Positions 60,727 to 64,000 of a stretch of 64,000 bases of DNA are shown piece after piece; the first letter of the stretch is position 1, and each line of letters opens with the position of its first letter. The position numbers were made by a program, and so were the translations under genes. The notes beneath the pieces were generated by a model that worked only from the letters and a program-made list of their open reading frames with translations, was not told the origin of the DNA and made no database searches. The stretch lies in assembly GCF_030547075.1 (NCBI RefSeq), contig NZ_JAUOQH010000008.1, forward strand, positions 62,001-126,000, in the 5' to 3' direction. The DNA comes from Alteromonas sp. 1_MG-2023 (GTDB lineage: Bacteria; Pseudomonadota; Gammaproteobacteria; Enterobacterales; Alteromonadaceae).

Positions 60727-62187
60727 ATGGGAAAAACAAGTTCAGTTCTAAACTCTTCGTCTTGGACACTTGGCGTCAAATTCATTGAGCGAGGTATATC
60801 GCTCATTATCTATATTATGCTTGCGCGCTTTTTAAGCATAGAAGAGTTTGGTGTAGTAGCATTTGCTATGCTTTTTTTAGAGTTTATTACGGTTATAATA
60901 AGCAGTGGCGTTAAGGACTTTATTCTTACTAGAAAAGAAGTTAATAGAATATTTATTGATACATGTACATTTTCTGTTGTAACAGTATCAATATTCGTCT
61001 CTTTGATATTTTATTTAATTATGGATTTGTTTTTTATTGGCAAATCAGAATTAATGCAAGATGTATTCAAAGCACTTCTTTTATTACCCGCAATTTCTTC
61101 GTTCAACATTGTTCAAACAGCATTACTTCAAAGAAATTTTAGCTTTAAAAGTCTTTCACTAAGAAATCTTATTTCAACGCTAGTGGCTGGTATTATTAGT
61201 GTCTATTGCGCATTCGATGGTTTTGGCGCATGGGCCTTAGTTATTAATCAATATTGCAAAGTAATAATCGATACTATAATTTTACAAATCATTGTTAAGT
61301 ATAAACCTGGCTTTTCGTTTTCATATAAATATTTCAAAGAGTGTTATAGCTTTTCAATCCCGCTTTTAGTGTCAGAGATCATGAATTTTTGGTCAACTCG
61401 AATGATGGATTTATTCGTGAGCATTATTCATGGCGCTGGAAGTTTAGCTATCCTTAATATATCTAGAAAATTTACACGGTTAGTTCAACAGTTATCTTTA
61501 ACATCCTTACGGCCTGTAGTTTTAAGTTACTCATCGAAATCTGAAAATAAAAGTCAGGCTTTTGCAAAATTCATCTCTTACATCACATTTTTTGTAGCCC
61601 CTGTGTTAATAGCGATAGGTGTATATGCTGAGTTTTATGTAACTACAATATTTGGCACTCAATGGGAACCAGCCATCGGGATAATAGAGGTATTGTCATT
61701 TACGGCGGTTGCTCAATGTTTGTCTTGGTATTTTGGTCTAATCTTGATCACTAAAGGGAAAAATTTACTTCTATTCAAGTTGAATGTAGTATTCACACTT
61801 ATATTTTTTCTAGCCGGCTTATTAAGTTATAAACTAGAATTTTATGATTATATTATAGTTCAAACAATTTTTATAAATTTAGTGTCTATTTATAAGATTT
61901 ACTTTCTTGTGAAAAATAAATATATGCTTCTTTCCGATTTCAAAGCTTATATTCTACCTTCAGTGTTTTCGTGCTTTATATTTGTTTTCACCTCTTTAGT
62001 CTTTAAGTCAATCTTAGGATCATACGTTAGTGACTCAAAATGGTTATCTCTAGGAGGATCAATCTTTTTCTCCCTAGCAAGTTTTCTTATTTCATTTATT
62101 ATCTCTATGTTAGTTTTTAAGGTGTTCAGTAGAGATATTAAAGATGCTTTATCTAGAATTGCTTCAAAGCGAAAAAGTGAAGCTTAA
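60727..62187 (+). CDS. wzx: Wzx-type polysaccharide repeat-unit flippase
   Basis: A 486-residue inner-membrane protein with about 12-14 helices, of the MOP superfamily, beginning with SSWTLGVKFIERGISLIIYIMLARFLSIEEFGVVAFA, the usual polysaccharide-export N-terminal block. It flips undecaprenyl-linked repeat units to the periplasm for Wzy. Base composition is very A+T-rich compared with the purine island, a sign of separate ancestry. Confidence 0.92.
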   Translation: MGKTSSVLNSSSWTLGVKFIERGISLIIYIMLARFLSIEEFGVVAFAMLFLEFITVIISSGVKDFILTRKEVNRIFIDTCTFSVVTVSIFVSLIFYLIMDLFFIGKSELMQDVFKALLLLPAISSFNIVQTALLQRNFSFKSLSLRNLISTLVAGIISVYCAFDGFGAWALVINQYCKVIIDTIILQIIVKYKPGFSFSYKYFKECYSFSIPLLVSEIMNFWSTRMMDLFVSIIHGAGSLAILNISRKFTRLVQQLSLTSLRPVVLSYSSKSENKSQAFAKFISYITFFVAPVLIAIGVYAEFYVTTIFGTQWEPAIGIIEVLSFTAVAQCLSWYFGLILITKGKNLLLFKLNVVFTLIFFLAGLLSYKLEFYDYIIVQTIFINLVSIYKIYFLVKNKYMLLSDFKAYILPSVFSCFIFVFTSLVFKSILGSYVSDSKWLSLGGSIFFSLASFLISFIISMLVFKVFSRDIKDALSRIASKRKSEA

Positions 62188-62223
62188 ACGGCACACATTA
62201 TATAAATTAAAGGTTCATTTAAA

Positions 62224-63210
62224 ATGGATGAAATAAAAGTTTCGATATGCGTAGCGTACTACAACAGAAGTGAGTACGTAAAAGAGTGCATTCAGTCGCT
62301 ACTTGATCAAGATTATGATTCGTTTGAAGTGGTCGTGGTAAACGATGGCAGTTCAGACCCATTAACAGGCTCCTTTTTAGATGAGATAGATGATAAACGC
62401 TTAAAAGTCATCCACCAAGAAAATACCGGGTTTGTTGGGGCAATTAGAACCGCAATTGAATCCTCTAGAGGTACTTATGTGGCGATTCAAGGGGCAGGTG
62501 ATGTTTCCCTCCCACTTCGTATTAAAAAACAGGCCGATGTTTTAGATAATAACCCTGATGTTGGAATCGTCAGCTGTCTCTTCGAGAATGTTGTTTTTGG
62601 TGGCGAAAATGATGGTGCGAGAAAAAAAAGAGGATACAGTAATTGTAATAACATCACTGCTGATGATTTCTTGGCGGGATCTAATCCCTTGGGACATGGC
62701 GAGGTAATGTTCAGAAGAAGCCTTTACGATAAAGTTGGCGGCTACAGATCTTATTTCAAATTCTCTCAAGACCTTGATCTGTGGTTATTGATGATTGACC
62801 ATTGTAAAGTAGAGATCATTCAAGAATATTTGTACGAAAGACGTATGTTCATGAAAGACGGTGTTTCAACTGATGGTACTAAACAATTCCTTCAAAAATA
62901 TTTAGCTGAATTTTCTAGGCAGTGCTATCACGATCGCAATAAGTACGGTATGGATTTGGTGGAGCAGTATGGCTTACATGCGGGGCTTTTTAAATATCCT
63001 AATAAAAATTTATCGGGATTAATAGCTAGTAAATGTATACATTGTATGTTGCATGAAAATGTTAACGATTTGAATTTTTATTTGAGATTTAGTAGAAGTG
63101 AGCCAGCTACACTAAAGCTAGTTGTAGTCTTAACGTTGGTAAAAGCTTACAAAACAAAGTTAGGTAAAAAGATTGTCCCTAAATTTATTTCAATATTTAA
63201 ATCCAAATAG
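62224..63210 (+). CDS. Glycosyltransferase family 2
   Basis: A 328-residue GT-A enzyme and last gene of the assembly operon. It has VCVAYYNRSEYVKECIQSLLDQ, VVVVNDGSSDP and, at the DXD position, QGAGDVSLPLRIKKQ, where the usual DADD is GAGD; this variant keeps one Asp and is seen in part of the family. FSQDLDLWLLM supplies the catalytic-base region. The C-terminus is basic and helical. Substrate unknown. Confidence 0.9.
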   Translation: MDEIKVSICVAYYNRSEYVKECIQSLLDQDYDSFEVVVVNDGSSDPLTGSFLDEIDDKRLKVIHQENTGFVGAIRTAIESSRGTYVAIQGAGDVSLPLRIKKQADVLDNNPDVGIVSCLFENVVFGGENDGARKKRGYSNCNNITADDFLAGSNPLGHGEVMFRRSLYDKVGGYRSYFKFSQDLDLWLLMIDHCKVEIIQEYLYERRMFMKDGVSTDGTKQFLQKYLAEFSRQCYHDRNKYGMDLVEQYGLHAGLFKYPNKNLSGLIASKCIHCMLHENVNDLNFYLRFSRSEPATLKLVVVLTLVKAYKTKLGKKIVPKFISIFKSK

Positions 63211-63399
63211 GCAGTGATTTTTTGCAGCTATTTATGTGAATTAGTGTGATTACCAAGGAAGACTGACGGTATAAGTACCAAGCGATTTTGACTAACTAAT
63301 ATACTATTGGATATTGTCATTAGCAATTGCAATGCTATTAAAAATAGTCACTAATATGCGGTAGCAGTTATTGAAATTTAGCCAAAATAAGGATGTTGA

Positions 63400-64000
63400 A
63401 TGAAATCAATTATTCTATTTACTTTGCTTCTGATCAACGCGCCTTTCGCGCAAAGCGCTATGGATGAGATCCCTTTGCATGTTACAGATGACGGGCACTT
63501 TAGTCTCGAAGCAGTGATTAATGGAAGAGAGGGGAGATTTATTCTTGATACAGGCTCAACGGGGACTATTGTTGGCCTGAGTAAGCTCGAATATTTCGGC
63601 ATCAGAAAGGCAAAAAGCACTATAGATGGAATCGTTGTAGGCGACGAGGAAAAAGGCAAGATTGAAACCTTCCCAATTAGCATCGAGTCACTGGTCATAG
63701 GAACTCACAAGCTAACAATCAAGAATATTCATTCAAATTCAACACTTCATCTAGGGTCTGAGATTGACGGTATTATAGGCCATGATGCAATTGTTGAACT
63801 ACGCGCTATGGTTGATATTAAGAACAGCAAGCTTTTAGTACCAGAAAAAGGCATTGACGTAAAAGCACTTTTTACAGGTTCTGATTCAAAATATACCGCC
63901 ATTCCTCTGCTTCAAACTGAAATGGGATTTACCTTAGTTAAAGCAAGACTTGAGCAACATGATGTAGTCATGCTAGTGGATTCAGGTGCACAACAAGTCG
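63400..64000 (+). CDS. Exported retropepsin-like aspartyl protease, N-terminal part (truncated by window edge)
   Basis: I translated about 200 codons from the ATG at 63400 (AAGGA upstream) to the window end. A signal peptide (MKSIILFTLLLINAPFAQSA) is followed by a first half-domain with RFILDTGSTGTIVG and HLGSEIDGIIGHDAI, and a second half beginning VVMLVDSGAQQV. Two Asp-(Thr/Ser)-Gly motifs in one chain suggest a fused pair of retropepsin-like lobes, periplasmic. It is outside the assembly operon by 189 bp, and its target is unknown. Confidence 0.85.
   Translation, partial: MKSIILFTLLLINAPFAQSAMDEIPLHVTDDGHFSLEAVINGREGRFILDTGSTGTIVGLSKLEYFGIRKAKSTIDGIVVGDEEKGKIETFPISIESLVIGTHKLTIKNIHSNSTLHLGSEIDGIIGHDAIVELRAMVDIKNSKLLVPEKGIDVKALFTGSDSKYTAIPLLQTEMGFTLVKARLEQHDVVMLVDSGAQQV

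Noticed and set aside
63358..63365. ops-like GCGGTAGC (RfaH element core) before the aspartyl protease gene
   Set aside because: Only the core matches and it lies after the EPS operon, not before a long operon; chance match is likely.
1..64000. Search by eye for CRISPR arrays, tRNA genes, insertion sequences and phage genes
   Set aside because: None seen; the tandem repeats lack spacer structure and no transposase or integrase frame is present.

Overview
The window looks like a chromosome segment of a marine gammaproteobacterium of the Alteromonas type. This is inferred from the close match of the thrS-infC-rpmI-rplT block to gammaproteobacterial proteins, the many short sensory and TonB-linked genes, moderate GC content and the exopolysaccharide locus; no rRNA marker is present. 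I saw no tRNA, rRNA, CRISPR array, insertion sequence or phage gene.

Region 1 (1-29264) is a purine scavenging and catabolism island. It holds xanthine dehydrogenase (xdhAB), a RutR-type TetR regulator, PuuE allantoinase, an AzgA-type purine permease, a PA0148-type adenine deaminase, a TonB-dependent receptor paired with an exported NUP-family protein, an exported ADGF-type adenosine deaminase paired with an NCS2 permease, a cupin, allantoate amidohydrolase (AllC), ureidoglycine-glyoxylate aminotransferase (PucG), a TauE-type transporter, an HpxW-like Ntn-hydrolase (probable oxamate amidohydrolase), an amidase and an RpiR regulator. Read together they take nucleosides through the outer membrane, trim them in the periplasm, import the bases and oxidise them towards urate, allantoin, ureidoglycine, oxalurate and oxamate. 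Urate oxidase and its two partner enzymes are not in the window. Four near-identical inverted repeats matching the RutR box (TTGACCA-N2-TGGTCAA) lie 50-90 bp upstream of xdhA, the azgA-type gene, the TonB receptor and the exported deaminase, which defines a candidate regulon. Inside this island, 7045-13059 is a signalling block: a free HPt protein, a REC-PAS-GGDEF-EAL protein, a REC-GGDEF protein and a hybrid histidine kinase, probably one branched phosphorelay feeding c-di-GMP.

Region 2 (29802-37722) is housekeeping: a CPBP-type membrane protein, an MscS channel, a DUF3080-like lipoprotein, a pteridine-reductase-like SDR, then thrS, infC (probable AUU start), rpmI and rplT with a strong terminator.

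Region 3 (37846-63210) is an exopolysaccharide locus. On the left are a secreted lipoprotein and the initiating phosphoglycosyltransferase on the minus strand. A 771 bp control region with a sigma-54-like site follows, then a plus-strand export operon (beta-barrel, short Wza-like protein, Wzc kinase, PHP phosphatase, helical-repeat membrane protein). A minus-strand insert carries an unknown membrane protein, an O-antigen-ligase-like protein, a Gly-rich exported protein and the LapD/LapG adhesin-control pair. Then comes a plus-strand assembly operon: five glycosyltransferases, Wzy, Wzx, and a MurA-like/MurB-like pair that retains catalytic residues. That pair suggests a lactyl-ether (muramic-acid-like) sugar in the polymer. 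The window ends in a truncated exported aspartyl protease.

A recurring oddity is a set of degenerate short tandem repeats (12-15 bp or about 25 bp units, a different unit at each locus) that fill intergenic gaps, mostly just after genes.
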